From Myxococcota bacterium (GTDB lineage Bacteria; Myxococcota_A; UBA796; UBA9615; JAKLKC01), in contig JAKLKC010000019.1 in assembly GCA_023150875.1 (NCBI GenBank), forward strand, positions 41,756 to 105,755: a DNA stretch of 64,000 nucleotides, in the 5' to 3' direction. The notes below the pieces were generated by a model. It was given only the letters and a program-made list of their open reading frames with translations. It was not told where the DNA came from and did no database searches. The position numbers were made by a program, and so were the translations under genes. This document shows positions 24,151 to 34,135 of the stretch, piece by piece. Positions within the stretch are counted from its first letter, which is position 1, and the number at the start of each line of letters is the position of its first letter.

Positions 24151-26400
24151 CTACTGGTAGACCTTCAGGCTGTAGGGGCCGACGTCACCCAGGTAGCCCG
24201 CCACCCAGATCCAGCACTCGGTCCCCGCGGTGAGGGGGATGATGGTGGGTCCGCCCTCGTGCTGGGGCGTGGCCGCGTTGTCGGTCGCCGTCACCGCCGA
24301 GTCGATGAGGAGGTAGTAGTTGTACGGGTTGAACTCGTCCCCGTAGTAGCAGTAGAAGAGGAAGTCGTAGTCCGCCCCCGCCGTGGGCCAGTCGAGGTCC
24401 ACGTTCACGTAGCCGTCCACCCCCACCACGAAGCTCCACGTGTCGGTGTCGCCGTTCCAGGAGTCGGGCACGATGGTGAGGATCTCGCCGTCGCCCCGGG
24501 TCACCGTGCCCGGCTCGCAGGTGGTGCCGAGGTCGATGGCGCCCGGGTAGGGCACAGCGCTGTAGTTGGGGGAGTCGTTCTCGGCGTCCAGGGCGGGGTC
24601 CTCTTCGACCCGGTTGCAGTAGCTGATGGGCACGAAGGTGTCGACCTCGACGGTGAGCAGGCCGCTGGGCATCAGGCGGCCACCGGTGCCGAGATCCCAG
24701 TCCTGGTCCATGGTCCAGGTGGCGGTGGTGTCGTCCAGGTCCACCGGCGTCACCTCGCTGCTGGCGAGGTCCCCCGGGGCCAGGTTCGTGTTGTTGAGGT
24801 CGTTGAACGAGCCGGCGTACACGTAGACCCGGTCCACCAGGGCGTTGACCTGGTACTCGGTGCGGGTCTCGTAGAGGCCGGGAGCGACCACGTCCCGGGT
24901 GTCGTCGCAGTCCCCCTGGATCTTGGAGTACCCGTCCCCGTCCAGGTCGGTGTGGAAGTCCGGGTTCGGCGTCCCGTCCCCGTCCAGCATGTCGTAGTTC
25001 TCGTCGACCTCCCCGTCGCAGTCGTTGTCGACGAAGTCCTGCCAGTCGAAGTAGGGCGCGGGTCCCCCCGCTTCCTCGCCCTCACCGGCGGGATCCGGGT
25101 GGATCCCGGCGTCGGCGTCGTTGCAATCGCCATCCGCGGGGGTGTACCCGTCGCCGTCCAGGTCCTGGGTGGCGCGGGTGTTGGTCCCCTGGTTGCCCTC
25201 GATGCAGGGCTCGCCTTCGTACTGCGGACCGGAGGCATCGGTCTGCCCACTGCAGTCGTTGTCGATGCCGTCGCAGATGTCGGTCTCCCCGTCGAGGGAG
25301 GGCCAGATGTTGGGATCGGCGTCGTTGCAGTCCCCCGCGAAGACCGAGTAGCCGTCTCCGTCCCGGTCGAGCCCGTCGGGGCCGTCGTCCGCCAGGCCGC
25401 TGCAGTCGTTGTCGATGCTGTCGCCGAAGTCGTCCGAGAAGCCCGGACGCACCGTCGGGTCGTTGTCGTCGCAGTCGCCGTCCACCTCCGTGGCACCGTC
25501 CCCGTCCACGTCGTCGAAGCGGTGCTCGTTGGGGCGGATGTTGCCGCCATCGACGATGCCGTCGCAGTTGTTGTCGATCCCGTCGTCCCGGCTGGTCCCG
25601 TCATCGAGCACGATGATCACGTCCGAGGCCGAGGTGACCTGCTGGACGGTCCACATCTCGAAGGGCGCCCACCAGGTGAAGGACTCGTCGTCGTACTGCC
25701 AGGAGCCGGTGGAGGTGCCGCTGACGGGGTCGCCGAGGCGGCCGGGCTCCTCTCCGAGGAAGGCCCCCACCAGGATCGGGTCGCTCCTGAAGTTCAAGGA
25801 GCTGGTGGCGTAGTCGTCCTCGTCGTCCGCCGCCTCGACGTGGGTGAGGACGAGCCGGTACGGGAAGGGTGCCACGGCGGTCTCCGGGGCGGACCGCCCG
25901 GAGACCTGGACGAAGAACTCCTCCTCCTCGCCCAGCTCGATCTCGTAGGTGGGGTACTCCAGCCCCGTACCGAAGTTGTTGCTCGGGTCCGAGAGGGAGG
26001 TCCCCACGGCGTCGGACACCCACATTCCGTAGCGGGTGGAGCCCGAGGAGTCGTCCCACCGGAGCTCGATGACCCACCGGCCGGGGACCCCCGCCGCCAG
26101 CTTGAAGGTGTCGTGGTCCCCGCGGTACTCGTTCAGGCTGAAGTCGATGGTGTCGAGGCCCCCATCCACCAGCAGGGTGTGGTACGCCACCACCCCGAGG
26201 TCCTCGGCGTTGTCCGCGTCCTCGTTGGAGAGCCCACCCGCCACCTCGGCCTCGACCGCGGAGTGGGGAGGGAGGGTGGCGATCCCCTGGATGTGACGCT
26301 CGGCGATGCCGCTCTCGGTGAGAGTGCACCCCCCGACGACCAGGGTGGCCGCGGGCAGGGCGAGGGCCGCCGACAGGAGCGGGCGGAGCTTCGAGGGCAT
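24151..26400 (-). CDS. MopE-like metal-binding lipoprotein
   Basis: 749 residues. ATG 26400 is preceded by GGAGG. The signal peptide ends in VVGGC (Cys25). The first 240 residues are beta-rich (pre-peptidase-like, e.g. FKLAAGVPGRWVIELRW). The middle (about 250-500) has five or more putative metal-binding repeats (GIDNNCDGIVDGG, DVDGDGATEVDGDCDDNDP, DGLDRDGDGYSVFAGDCND, DNDCSG) of the Cu-binding MopE type. The C-terminal third is again beta-rich with Cys (YYGDEFNPYNYYLL, TECWIWVAGYLGDVGPYSL), like bacterial pre-peptidase C-terminal domains. It lies 46 bases after a TonB receptor gene, so metal capture at the outer membrane is plausible (inference). Confidence 0.82.
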   Translation of the reverse strand: MPSKLRPLLSAALALPAATLVVGGCTLTESGIAERHIQGIATLPPHSAVEAEVAGGLSNEDADNAEDLGVVAYHTLLVDGGLDTIDFSLNEYRGDHDTFKLAAGVPGRWVIELRWDDSSGSTRYGMWVSDAVGTSLSDPSNNFGTGLEYPTYEIELGEEEEFFVQVSGRSAPETAVAPFPYRLVLTHVEAADDEDDYATSSLNFRSDPILVGAFLGEEPGRLGDPVSGTSTGSWQYDDESFTWWAPFEMWTVQQVTSASDVIIVLDDGTSRDDGIDNNCDGIVDGGNIRPNEHRFDDVDGDGATEVDGDCDDNDPTVRPGFSDDFGDSIDNDCSGLADDGPDGLDRDGDGYSVFAGDCNDADPNIWPSLDGETDICDGIDNDCSGQTDASGPQYEGEPCIEGNQGTNTRATQDLDGDGYTPADGDCNDADAGIHPDPAGEGEEAGGPAPYFDWQDFVDNDCDGEVDENYDMLDGDGTPNPDFHTDLDGDGYSKIQGDCDDTRDVVAPGLYETRTEYQVNALVDRVYVYAGSFNDLNNTNLAPGDLASSEVTPVDLDDTTATWTMDQDWDLGTGGRLMPSGLLTVEVDTFVPISYCNRVEEDPALDAENDSPNYSAVPYPGAIDLGTTCEPGTVTRGDGEILTIVPDSWNGDTDTWSFVVGVDGYVNVDLDWPTAGADYDFLFYCYYGDEFNPYNYYLLIDSAVTATDNAATPQHEGGPTIIPLTAGTECWIWVAGYLGDVGPYSLKVYQ

Positions 26401-26446
26401 CGTGGGGGAACCTCCTGACCGGGGGGCGGCGCGTCCTTGCATGGCG

Positions 26447-29254
26447 TCAGAACTGGAACCGCAGGCCGAACTGGACCTGCCGCGGGTTCTGCCGGGAGAC
26501 CGGCTGGCCGAAGACGCTCTCGCCGTTCTCGTCCGTGGCGATGTCGCCGTTCTGGTCGGTGGCGTTGACGAAGACGGAGTCGACCTCGCGGCTGTTGAGC
26601 AGGTTGAACACCTGCACGATCAGGTCGATCTCGGTGCCGTAGACGGTGATGGAGCCGGAGAGCCGAAGGTCCAGGGAGCTGTATGCGGGCAGCCGGTAGA
26701 TGGTGCCCCGGCGGTCCCGCAGGTCCGCGACTCCCTGGTAGTACGTGTTGAAGTAGTACTTGTCGTAGGGGGTACCGGACTCGAACACGAAGGAGATGCC
26801 CATGCCCCACCCGACGGAGACGTGCTCCGAGAGCTTGCGGGCGTTGGGGTTGCTGTAGACCGCCTGGAGCTTCACGGAGTGGGGACGGTCGATGTAGAGC
26901 AGCCCCTCCTGGTACCAGACCTGGGGCTCGGCGTCGAAGTCGCCGCTTCCGAACCCGAAGAAGCCCCCCGCGGCGTTCCCCGTGGTCCGGGAGAAGGTGT
27001 AGTTGGCGAAGAGCTCGATGTTGTCCGAGAGGTTCTTTCGGATGGTGAACTCGATGCCGTGGTAGCGCCGCCATGCGTCCGAGGCGGTGCGGAGGCGGTA
27101 CTTGGAGGCGTCGACATCGCCGCTCCGGGTGCCGATCACGTCGGTGCCGTCGGCGTTCCAGATCAGGTTGACCTCGTCGTCGTCCCAGACCCCGCGGTAG
27201 AAGCGGTAGATGTACTGGACCTCCACCGACAGGTCCTTCTGGACCTCCCGCTGGATGCCGATGTGCATCTCGTCGGAGTTGAACGAGGTCAGGTCGAAGT
27301 GGGCGATGTTGTCGTCGGGCGTCTGGGCGCGGCCCGCCTCGTCCCAGCGGTGCTGGGTGTCGTCCCACGAGTAGTACTCGGCGTTGAAGGTCGAGCGGTT
27401 GGTGAAGCTGGAGATGGCCAGGAACCCGGTGTCGACGTAGCGCCGGTAGCCTCCCAGCAGGAGGGTGCGGCCGTCCCGGAAGGGGTCCCAGTTGAACTGG
27501 AAGGCCGGCGACACGCCCCAGACGTCGATCACGTTCTCGAAGATGTTGTTCTGCTGGAACGAACGGTCGATCCGGACGCCGGGCTGGATGGTGAGGCCCT
27601 CGGTGGGCTGCCACTCGTCCTCGAGGTAGAACCAGCCCCTCAGGCCGAACAGCTCCTCGGTGGGCTCGTTGATGACCACCGCCCGCTGCACGTTCTGGTA
27701 GGAGTCGATGTCGTTGACCTCGTCGTTGTCGGGGTTGCCGTCCCCGTCGGCGTCCCCGAACTGCTTCCAGATCACCTCGCCGGTGAAGTACTTGAAGTCC
27801 CTCGCGGTCCAGCCGGCGAAGACGCCGAGGCCGGCGGCCACGTTGTGGGTGCCGATCTTCGAGTCGAAGTAGAAGACGCCGTCGGTCTGGGCGGTGAAGT
27901 TGTGGCGGGAGTCGAAGCTGTAGTAGCCCATGCTGCCGCTCTCGAGCTCGTAGCCCGTGGCGGACCAGACGGGGCTGACCTGCTTGTCGGCGTCGGTGCA
28001 GGCGCCGATGGCGTCCCGCTCGTCGCAGTCCTTCCACATGATGGGCTGCACGTTGATGTAGGAGTTCTGGTAGTAGACTTGGGTGTTGAAGTAGACCTGG
28101 GGAGACGGGGTCCACTGCCAGCTCGCGGTCACGTAGTAGCCGCCCTGATCCCAGAGCTGGTCGGCCTCCGGCAGCACGTAGATCGAGGAGATCGTGTTCT
28201 CGATCCGGGTCGGATCGGCCTGCCCGGACACCACGATCTTGTGGTAGTCGTTGGCCTGCCAGGTGATCTTGCCCAGGATGTAGTGGCTGGTCCAGATGGT
28301 GGGCGGCACGGGGTAGCGGGCCAGGTCGCGCCCGTTGTCGAAGGCCGGGAGCGTCAGGGAGGACTGCCTCTCGAACTGGTACGAGATGTAGAACCAGATC
28401 TTGTCCTTGATGATGGGACCGCCGAGGCCGGCGTTCGCCGAGGCACGCCAGAAGTCCACCACATCCTCGCTGTAGTACCGGTCGCGGGACTGGAGGGCCG
28501 AGGTCTCGTAGTAGGCGCTGAAGTCCCCCTCGAACTTGTTGCCGCCGCTCTTGGTGACGATGTTGACGATGCCGCCCAGGGCGGACCCGTACTTGACCGA
28601 CAAGCCTGCGGTGATGACCTCGATGTCCTTGATGGCGTCGAAGTTGAAGTTCATCGAGAAGGTGTTGGTGACGGGGTCGGTGGTGTTCACGCCGTCGACG
28701 AAGTACTGGTTCGACTGCGACGTCGCGCCGTGGATGTTCGGGTTGGCGCCACCGGTGACGCCGGGCAGGAACTGGATGACCTCCTGGAAGCTCCGTCCCG
28801 TGGGCAGGTTGCCCAGGAAGTCGTCGGAGAAGGTCTGGCCGACCTCGGTGCGCTCGGTGTCGACGGTGGGCCGGCGCTCGATGACCTCGACGGTCTCGCC
28901 CATCTCCGGAAGGTCCATGACGATCTTCAGGGGGACGGTGCGCCCGAGCTGCACCACGAGCCCCCGACGGATCACCGTCTTGAAGCCCTCCTTCTCGGCG
29001 GTGAGCTCGTAGCCCCCGGGGGGCAGGCTCGGGAACCGGAACCGTCCGCCCTCGTCGGTGTTCTGCTGCCGGACGCCCTGGAGCTCCGGGCTCTGGATGC
29101 GGACGATGACGCCCTCGATGGGCTTGTCGTCGGTGGTGACGACCTCGCCCTTGATCGCGCCGCCGGCGCCCTGGGCGAACGCCGGTGCCGCGACCAGGAG
29201 GAGGAGAGCGATCGCGGCGATCCGCGTCAGGATGCTGGTCAGCGTTTTCGTCAA
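26447..29254 (-). CDS. TonB-dependent receptor with carboxypeptidase-regulatory-like N-domain
   Basis: 935 residues, start TTG 29254; no in-frame ATG gives a better signal peptide. The signal peptide ends AAPAFAQG. Residues about 32-115 are a carboxypeptidase regulatory-like beta-sandwich (GEVVTTDDKPIEGVIVRIQ, GGYELTAEKEGF). The stretch ETVEVIERRP around 118-127 resembles a TonB box. The plug follows (FQEVIQFLPGV, GVNTTDPVTN, KYGSALGGIVNIVTKSGG). A 22-strand barrel occupies the rest, and the chain ends in FGLRFQF with the aromatic C-terminus of outer-membrane proteins. Such receptors import siderophores, glycans or peptides; this architecture (CarboxypepD plus TBDR) is common in Myxococcota and Acidobacteria. 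First of a set with a MopE-like lipoprotein and SppA. Confidence 0.92.
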   Translation of the reverse strand: MTKTLTSILTRIAAIALLLLVAAPAFAQGAGGAIKGEVVTTDDKPIEGVIVRIQSPELQGVRQQNTDEGGRFRFPSLPPGGYELTAEKEGFKTVIRRGLVVQLGRTVPLKIVMDLPEMGETVEVIERRPTVDTERTEVGQTFSDDFLGNLPTGRSFQEVIQFLPGVTGGANPNIHGATSQSNQYFVDGVNTTDPVTNTFSMNFNFDAIKDIEVITAGLSVKYGSALGGIVNIVTKSGGNKFEGDFSAYYETSALQSRDRYYSEDVVDFWRASANAGLGGPIIKDKIWFYISYQFERQSSLTLPAFDNGRDLARYPVPPTIWTSHYILGKITWQANDYHKIVVSGQADPTRIENTISSIYVLPEADQLWDQGGYYVTASWQWTPSPQVYFNTQVYYQNSYINVQPIMWKDCDERDAIGACTDADKQVSPVWSATGYELESGSMGYYSFDSRHNFTAQTDGVFYFDSKIGTHNVAAGLGVFAGWTARDFKYFTGEVIWKQFGDADGDGNPDNDEVNDIDSYQNVQRAVVINEPTEELFGLRGWFYLEDEWQPTEGLTIQPGVRIDRSFQQNNIFENVIDVWGVSPAFQFNWDPFRDGRTLLLGGYRRYVDTGFLAISSFTNRSTFNAEYYSWDDTQHRWDEAGRAQTPDDNIAHFDLTSFNSDEMHIGIQREVQKDLSVEVQYIYRFYRGVWDDDEVNLIWNADGTDVIGTRSGDVDASKYRLRTASDAWRRYHGIEFTIRKNLSDNIELFANYTFSRTTGNAAGGFFGFGSGDFDAEPQVWYQEGLLYIDRPHSVKLQAVYSNPNARKLSEHVSVGWGMGISFVFESGTPYDKYYFNTYYQGVADLRDRRGTIYRLPAYSSLDLRLSGSITVYGTEIDLIVQVFNLLNSREVDSVFVNATDQNGDIATDENGESVFGQPVSRQNPRQVQFGLRFQF

Positions 29255-29583
29255 GGCCCTACCCCGGCGGCGACTGTAAGCTAGCCTCAGGAGCGACGGT
29301 CCGGCCGGGCGTCCGAACAGACCCCGGCCGCAGGATTTTGAGCTTGTACCAGTGCCTCCGCCGGAGTGTCAAGGGAGTGAAGGACGCTCGACGAAGCCCC
29401 GCGCGCCCCTCTCCTTGACTTCGGGCCGCCCGTGCCATTAGCTTGCCGCTCTCGCGAGCGTCGGGCGGCTCCTCGAGGTCCGCCGGCCCTCCACGAGCGG
29501 TCCGGGACCGTGGGATCCTCACCGGCCCCGGGCGTGGCTCCCCCCTCGGGGCCCCTGAACCCGCCTTTCCGGAGCGACGGACG
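29255..29583. other. Divergent intergenic region (329 bases)
   Basis: It separates the TonB receptor set from the zinc-ribbon gene. It holds the minus-strand promoter at 29343-29372 and, on the plus strand, TTGACT (29415-29420) with a weak TTAGCT 17 bases on (29438-29443), which may drive the zinc-ribbon and mreB genes. No coding frame was seen. Confidence 0.45.
29343..29372 (-). promoter_or_regulatory. Promoter of the TonB receptor set
   Basis: On the minus strand: perfect TTGACA (29372-29367), an 18-base spacer and TACAAG (29348-29343), about 90 bases before the receptor start. The -35 is consensus and the -10 matches four of six. Confidence 0.6.
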
Positions 29584-30102
29584 ATGGCCGGCGAGCCGAC
29601 GAAGAACTGCCCCCACTGCCACGCCGAGGTGCCGCACTTTGCCATCAAGTGCAAGCACTGCTTCGGCGATCTGACTACCCGGACCGGCGGCGAGCCCCGC
29701 CGGGGGGTGTGGGGATGGGTGGTGCTCCTCGTGGTGATGACGTTGGTCGGGGGGGTCACCCTCGCGAGCGTCTTCGGGACCCGCACCCTCGCCCAGGTCT
29801 CGGTGATGGAGAGCTCCCAGTCCGTGGTCCTGGTGTGGACGGGCTACGACGGCCAGGCCACCACCCGGCGCGTGCCCTTCGGGGACATCGCCAAGGTCGA
29901 GCTGGTCACCGACGCGGACTTCTTCGGCCAGCCCTCCTGGGAGGTGTTCCTGGTGACCCAGGCCGGCGAGCGGGTGCTGATCAACCACAGCACCACGGAG
30001 GACCTGCAGGGCTATGCCGAGAGCATCATCCAGCCCATGCGGAAGCCGCTGATCCCCATCAACAAGGTCCGGATCGGCACCCAGGTCATCGGGGAGACCT
30101 GA
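29584..30102 (+). CDS. Zinc-ribbon single-pass membrane protein
   Basis: 172 residues from ATG 29584, with GGAG nine bases upstream. Cys9, Cys12, Cys23 and Cys26 (NCPHC...KCKHC) form a rubredoxin-like zinc ribbon. One transmembrane helix lies at about 41-63 (GWVVLLVVMTLVGGVTLAS). The C-terminal 100 residues form a beta-rich domain (SVVLVWTGYDGQ, VPFGDIAKVELVTD, WEVFLVTQAGERVLI) that looks PH-like. The ribbon would face the cytoplasm and the C-domain the periplasm (topology inferred). It precedes mreB by 72 bases on the same strand. The family is not recognised by name. Confidence 0.75.
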   Translation: MAGEPTKNCPHCHAEVPHFAIKCKHCFGDLTTRTGGEPRRGVWGWVVLLVVMTLVGGVTLASVFGTRTLAQVSVMESSQSVVLVWTGYDGQATTRRVPFGDIAKVELVTDADFFGQPSWEVFLVTQAGERVLINHSTTEDLQGYAESIIQPMRKPLIPINKVRIGTQVIGET

Positions 30103-31215
<1,113 letters not shown>

Positions 31216-31244
31216 CCCTTCCCCACCCGCTCCGATCGAAGTCC

Positions 31245-31286
31245 CGATCCCGTGCCCGTGCCCGTGCCTGAGCCCGTGCCCGAGCC
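31245..31286. repeat. Short CCCGTG hexamer array
   Basis: About six imperfect copies of CCCGTG/CCCGAG lie between the convergent stops of mreB and the LpxH-like gene. The same kind of hexamer array recurs at 48.2-48.4 and 63.6-63.8 kb. Confidence 0.7.
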
Positions 31287-31300
31287 GCTACCCACCCCCC

Positions 31301-32086
31301 TCAGCTCATTCCCCGGACCTGGCCAGCTCCCCCCCGCAGGTCCAGGCGGGCGACCGCGACCTCCTCGCCCGCCCTTCCGATCCGCAGCAGCGTCGCCACC
31401 CCGTCCTCCCACCGCCCGTAGGACCTCGCCTCCCACCACTCCCCGAGCTGCATTAGCGCCGCCCCCCCGCCCTCGCCGGGCACGAGGCCGAGGCGGTGGC
31501 CGTGGCCGACCACCGCCAGGCGCGCGCCGGACTGGCCCCTGCTCCGCGCCCAGCCGGCGACGGCGTCTTCCCAGTCGAGGTGCCCTCCCCGGCCCCCGTC
31601 CCGGCTCGCACGGCTGAGGCGGGTGCCCAGCGCCACCGCGGCGGAAGGCCCCGCCGCCCGGGCCGCGGCGCGGAACGGGGCACTCCGCAGGAGACGCCGG
31701 AGCGCCTGGTACCCCCGGTCGGCGGGGTTCACCTGGTCGCCGTGGGCGAGGTGGACCTTCACGCCGTCCAGCAGGACGTCCACCGGACCCGGGTGCACCG
31801 CCACCCCCGGCTCCCCCACCAGCGCCGGGGCGAGGTGGAAGTCGTGGTTCCCCTCAAGCCACTCCACGGCGCCCACACCCCGTCCCCAGGCCAGGATCGC
31901 GTCCAGGGCCGGGCTCCGGGGGCGGGTCCCCGGGCCGGCGGCTCCGCACCAGGCGTCGAAGACGTCGCCCAGGACGAACAGGGTCGCTCCCGGCGCCGCC
32001 TCCCGCCGGAGCAGGGCGGCGAAGGCCCGGGCCCGGGGATCCTCCCCCCGGGGCAGGTGGGCGTCGGCGATGAAGAGGGCGCGCAC
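31301..32086 (-). CDS. LpxH-like calcineurin-type metallophosphoesterase
   Basis: 261 residues from GTG 32086. The metal-binding motifs of calcineurin-like phosphoesterases appear in order: IADAHLPRG (DxH), VLGDVFDAWCG (GDxxD), LEGNHDFHLA (GNHD), LAHGDQVN and VVGHGH. GDxFDxW and GNHDF are characteristic of UDP-2,3-diacylglucosamine hydrolases (LpxH) in lipid A synthesis, and the length fits. A related paralogue with another nucleotide or lipid substrate is possible. It lies 10 bases after the small membrane protein gene and is last of a five-gene coupled set headed by a heterodimeric ABC exporter. Confidence 0.8.
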   Translation of the reverse strand: MRALFIADAHLPRGEDPRARAFAALLRREAAPGATLFVLGDVFDAWCGAAGPGTRPRSPALDAILAWGRGVGAVEWLEGNHDFHLAPALVGEPGVAVHPGPVDVLLDGVKVHLAHGDQVNPADRGYQALRRLLRSAPFRAAARAAGPSAAVALGTRLSRASRDGGRGGHLDWEDAVAGWARSRGQSGARLAVVGHGHRLGLVPGEGGGAALMQLGEWWEARSYGRWEDGVATLLRIGRAGEEVAVARLDLRGGAGQVRGMS

Positions 32087-32096
32087 GGTGGACCGA

Positions 32097-32435
32097 TCAG
32101 AAGAACCAGAAGGAGAGGGCCGCCCTCTCCACCGCCGCCAGGAGGTCCTGGACGGGGGAGGACCAGGTCTCGAGCCACACCACCACCCACGCCGCCAGGA
32201 CCACCGACGACACCGGGACGATCCGGCGGGCCACCCGGTCCGGCGGCGAGGCGCGGGCGGCCCGCCGGGCCAGCGCGACGCTCGCCGCGACCAGGAGGAC
32301 CGATCCCTCGGCGAGGGCCGCGAACGGGAGGGCCTCCCAGTGCTCGATGCGATGGATCAGGGCCCACCCGAGGGCGCCGGCCCCGGCGATGGAGGCGGCG
32401 AGGGCGGCGACGGAGAGCACGGTGGCGGGCCTCAT
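32097..32435 (-). CDS. Small three-helix membrane protein
   Basis: 112 residues. The ATG overlaps the stop of the gene above by four bases (ATGA), with GAGGA upstream. Three hydrophobic helices are visible: about 4-28 (TVLSVAALAASIAGAGALGW), 40-58 (EGSVLLVAASVALA) and 76-95 (VPVSSVVLAAWVVVWLETW). The chain ends in LSFWFF. No known motif. The context suggests an accessory subunit of the exporter set. Confidence 0.75.
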   Translation of the reverse strand: MRPATVLSVAALAASIAGAGALGWALIHRIEHWEALPFAALAEGSVLLVAASVALARRAARASPPDRVARRIVPVSSVVLAAWVVVWLETWSSPVQDLLAAVERAALSFWFF

Positions 32436-34135
32436 CGGGGGTCCTCGTCCCGGAGGAGGGAGTGGAGCAGCAGCAGTCCGGAGAGGTTGTGCTGCACGCC
32501 GTCGATGCGGACGTCGTGGTCCAGGGCGGACTCCGGGATCCCGCCCAGGGACCGGGAGGGCAACGCCACCAGGAAGAGGCGCCCGGGGTCGACCTGGTAC
32601 CGCAGCGCGTAGGCGGCGTTGGCCTTGGCGGCGTCCAGGAAGGCGGTCTCCCCGGGGAGGTGGCGGCGCTCCAGGGCCGCGGCGGCGCCCAGGGCCTCCC
32701 CCCGGCTCCCCGTGGAGATCAGGCTGGAGAAGCCGTGGGCCCCCTGGGCCCCCAGCACCGCCCGGGGCGCCGATCCGGGGCGCATCCACATGCGCCGGGT
32801 CATGCCCCTGCCAATGGCGAAGGCGTAGGCGCGGCGGGCGGGATCCGGGTGGGTCCGGTCGATCACCTCCAGGGCCTGGAGGAGCCAGGCGTCGGGGGGG
32901 ATCCTCACCTCGATCCCCAGGGCCCGCCATCGCCGGTGGACCAGGAAGTCGGCCCCCCGCACCGCCGCGTCGAGCCAGGCGCCCCCGGACTCGGGGTCCA
33001 CGGCGGCGAAGCGGGCCAGGCCGAGGATGGCCTCCCCGGGGTAGTAGATGGAGTCCTGGGCGGGGACCTCGAAGCGGGGGGTGGGCGCGTAGAACGACGC
33101 GAACCGCCCCTCCCCGTCCTGCTGGGAGACGATGTGCCGCGCGAGGCTCCGGCCCACCTCCAGCAGGTCCGGCCGCGGCGCGTCCCCGGACGCCTGCAGG
33201 CGCTCGGCGACGGCCAGGAGGGTCAGACCCGCGCCCCCCAGCTTGATCTTCCGCCCCTCCACCACGTAGGACCGCTCCGGGTGGTTCGGGTCCGGCCGGA
33301 CCTGCCGCGAGAGCCACGCCATCGCCCGGTCCCCGGCGTCCCGGTAGCGCGGGTCCCCCGTCCCCCGGTGGAGCTGGTACAGGGAGTAGGTGGTCCCGGC
33401 GTGGCGCAGGACGTTGTACCCCCGCCCCACCTCGTCCTCGGCGACGTCGTACTCGTAGTCGTAGCGCCCGTCCGCCCGGATGTGGGCGGCCAGGTAGTCC
33501 CCGCCCAGGCGGCAGGCCCGGAGCACGCGATGGGCATCCAGCGGCGGATCCGGGAGCAGCGCCCCCCGGAGCAGCCGCCGCGCCTCGCCTCCCGGGGACT
33601 CCTCGATGAAGGCCACGGTGCGGAGGGAACGGGCCCCCCGCTCCCGGAACCACTCCGCCATCGCCGCCCGGTCCATGCCCCTCTCCACGAACCAGCCCGG
33701 CATCCGCACCTCGCCGTCCTCGGTCCGCGCCCCGTCGATCCCCGGGTCCAGCCCCAGCCCCCGGGGACCGGCGCGGGTCCCCGTCCAGGGCGGGGGGATC
33801 TCCACGTCGACCTGCAGGACCGCCCCCTCGGGCCAGGGGGACTCGGGGCGGGGGGCCTTCAGGCGGGCGACCGCGGAGGCCACGTCGCCCCCGGAGACTC
33901 CCGCCGTCCGGTCGGAAGCCCCCGGCACGTGCAGGGTGATCCACGCCGACGTCCCCTCAGGGACGGGCTCCGCGGGCTCCGGCGATCCTGAGCGTGCCGC
34001 CGCCAGGAGGGCGCGGGCGACCCGCTCCTCCTCGGGGAAGCCCCCCGTGTCCTCGGGCACCGGCCGCCGGAGCGACCACAGGGCCGCCACCGCGAGCATG
34101 GCCATCAGCGCCGACGCCAGGGCGATCCGCCTCAC
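32432..34135 (-). CDS. Membrane-anchored alpha/alpha-toroid (six-hairpin glycosidase-like) protein
   Basis: 567 residues from GTG 34135, overlapping the ABC gene stop as GTGA, with GGAGGTGGG just upstream. A hydrophobic N-terminus (IALASALMAMLAVAALWSL) anchors or exports it. Residues about 40-190 form a separate alpha/beta-type domain (AWITLHVPGASDRTAG, EGAVLQVDVEIPPPW, RSLRTVAFIEESPGGEA). From about 200, paired helices with aromatic turns (YNVLRHAGTTYSLYQLHR, RYRDAGDRAMAWLSRQV, YYPGEAILGLARFAAVDP) indicate an alpha/alpha barrel as in six-hairpin glycosidases and related epimerases. Catalytic residues cannot be assigned. Being coupled to a heterodimeric exporter, it may act on the exported glycan or glycolipid (inference). 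Confidence 0.72.
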   Translation of the reverse strand: MRRIALASALMAMLAVAALWSLRRPVPEDTGGFPEEERVARALLAAARSGSPEPAEPVPEGTSAWITLHVPGASDRTAGVSGGDVASAVARLKAPRPESPWPEGAVLQVDVEIPPPWTGTRAGPRGLGLDPGIDGARTEDGEVRMPGWFVERGMDRAAMAEWFRERGARSLRTVAFIEESPGGEARRLLRGALLPDPPLDAHRVLRACRLGGDYLAAHIRADGRYDYEYDVAEDEVGRGYNVLRHAGTTYSLYQLHRGTGDPRYRDAGDRAMAWLSRQVRPDPNHPERSYVVEGRKIKLGGAGLTLLAVAERLQASGDAPRPDLLEVGRSLARHIVSQQDGEGRFASFYAPTPRFEVPAQDSIYYPGEAILGLARFAAVDPESGGAWLDAAVRGADFLVHRRWRALGIEVRIPPDAWLLQALEVIDRTHPDPARRAYAFAIGRGMTRRMWMRPGSAPRAVLGAQGAHGFSSLISTGSRGEALGAAAALERRHLPGETAFLDAAKANAAYALRYQVDPGRLFLVALPSRSLGGIPESALDHDVRIDGVQHNLSGLLLLHSLLRDEDPR

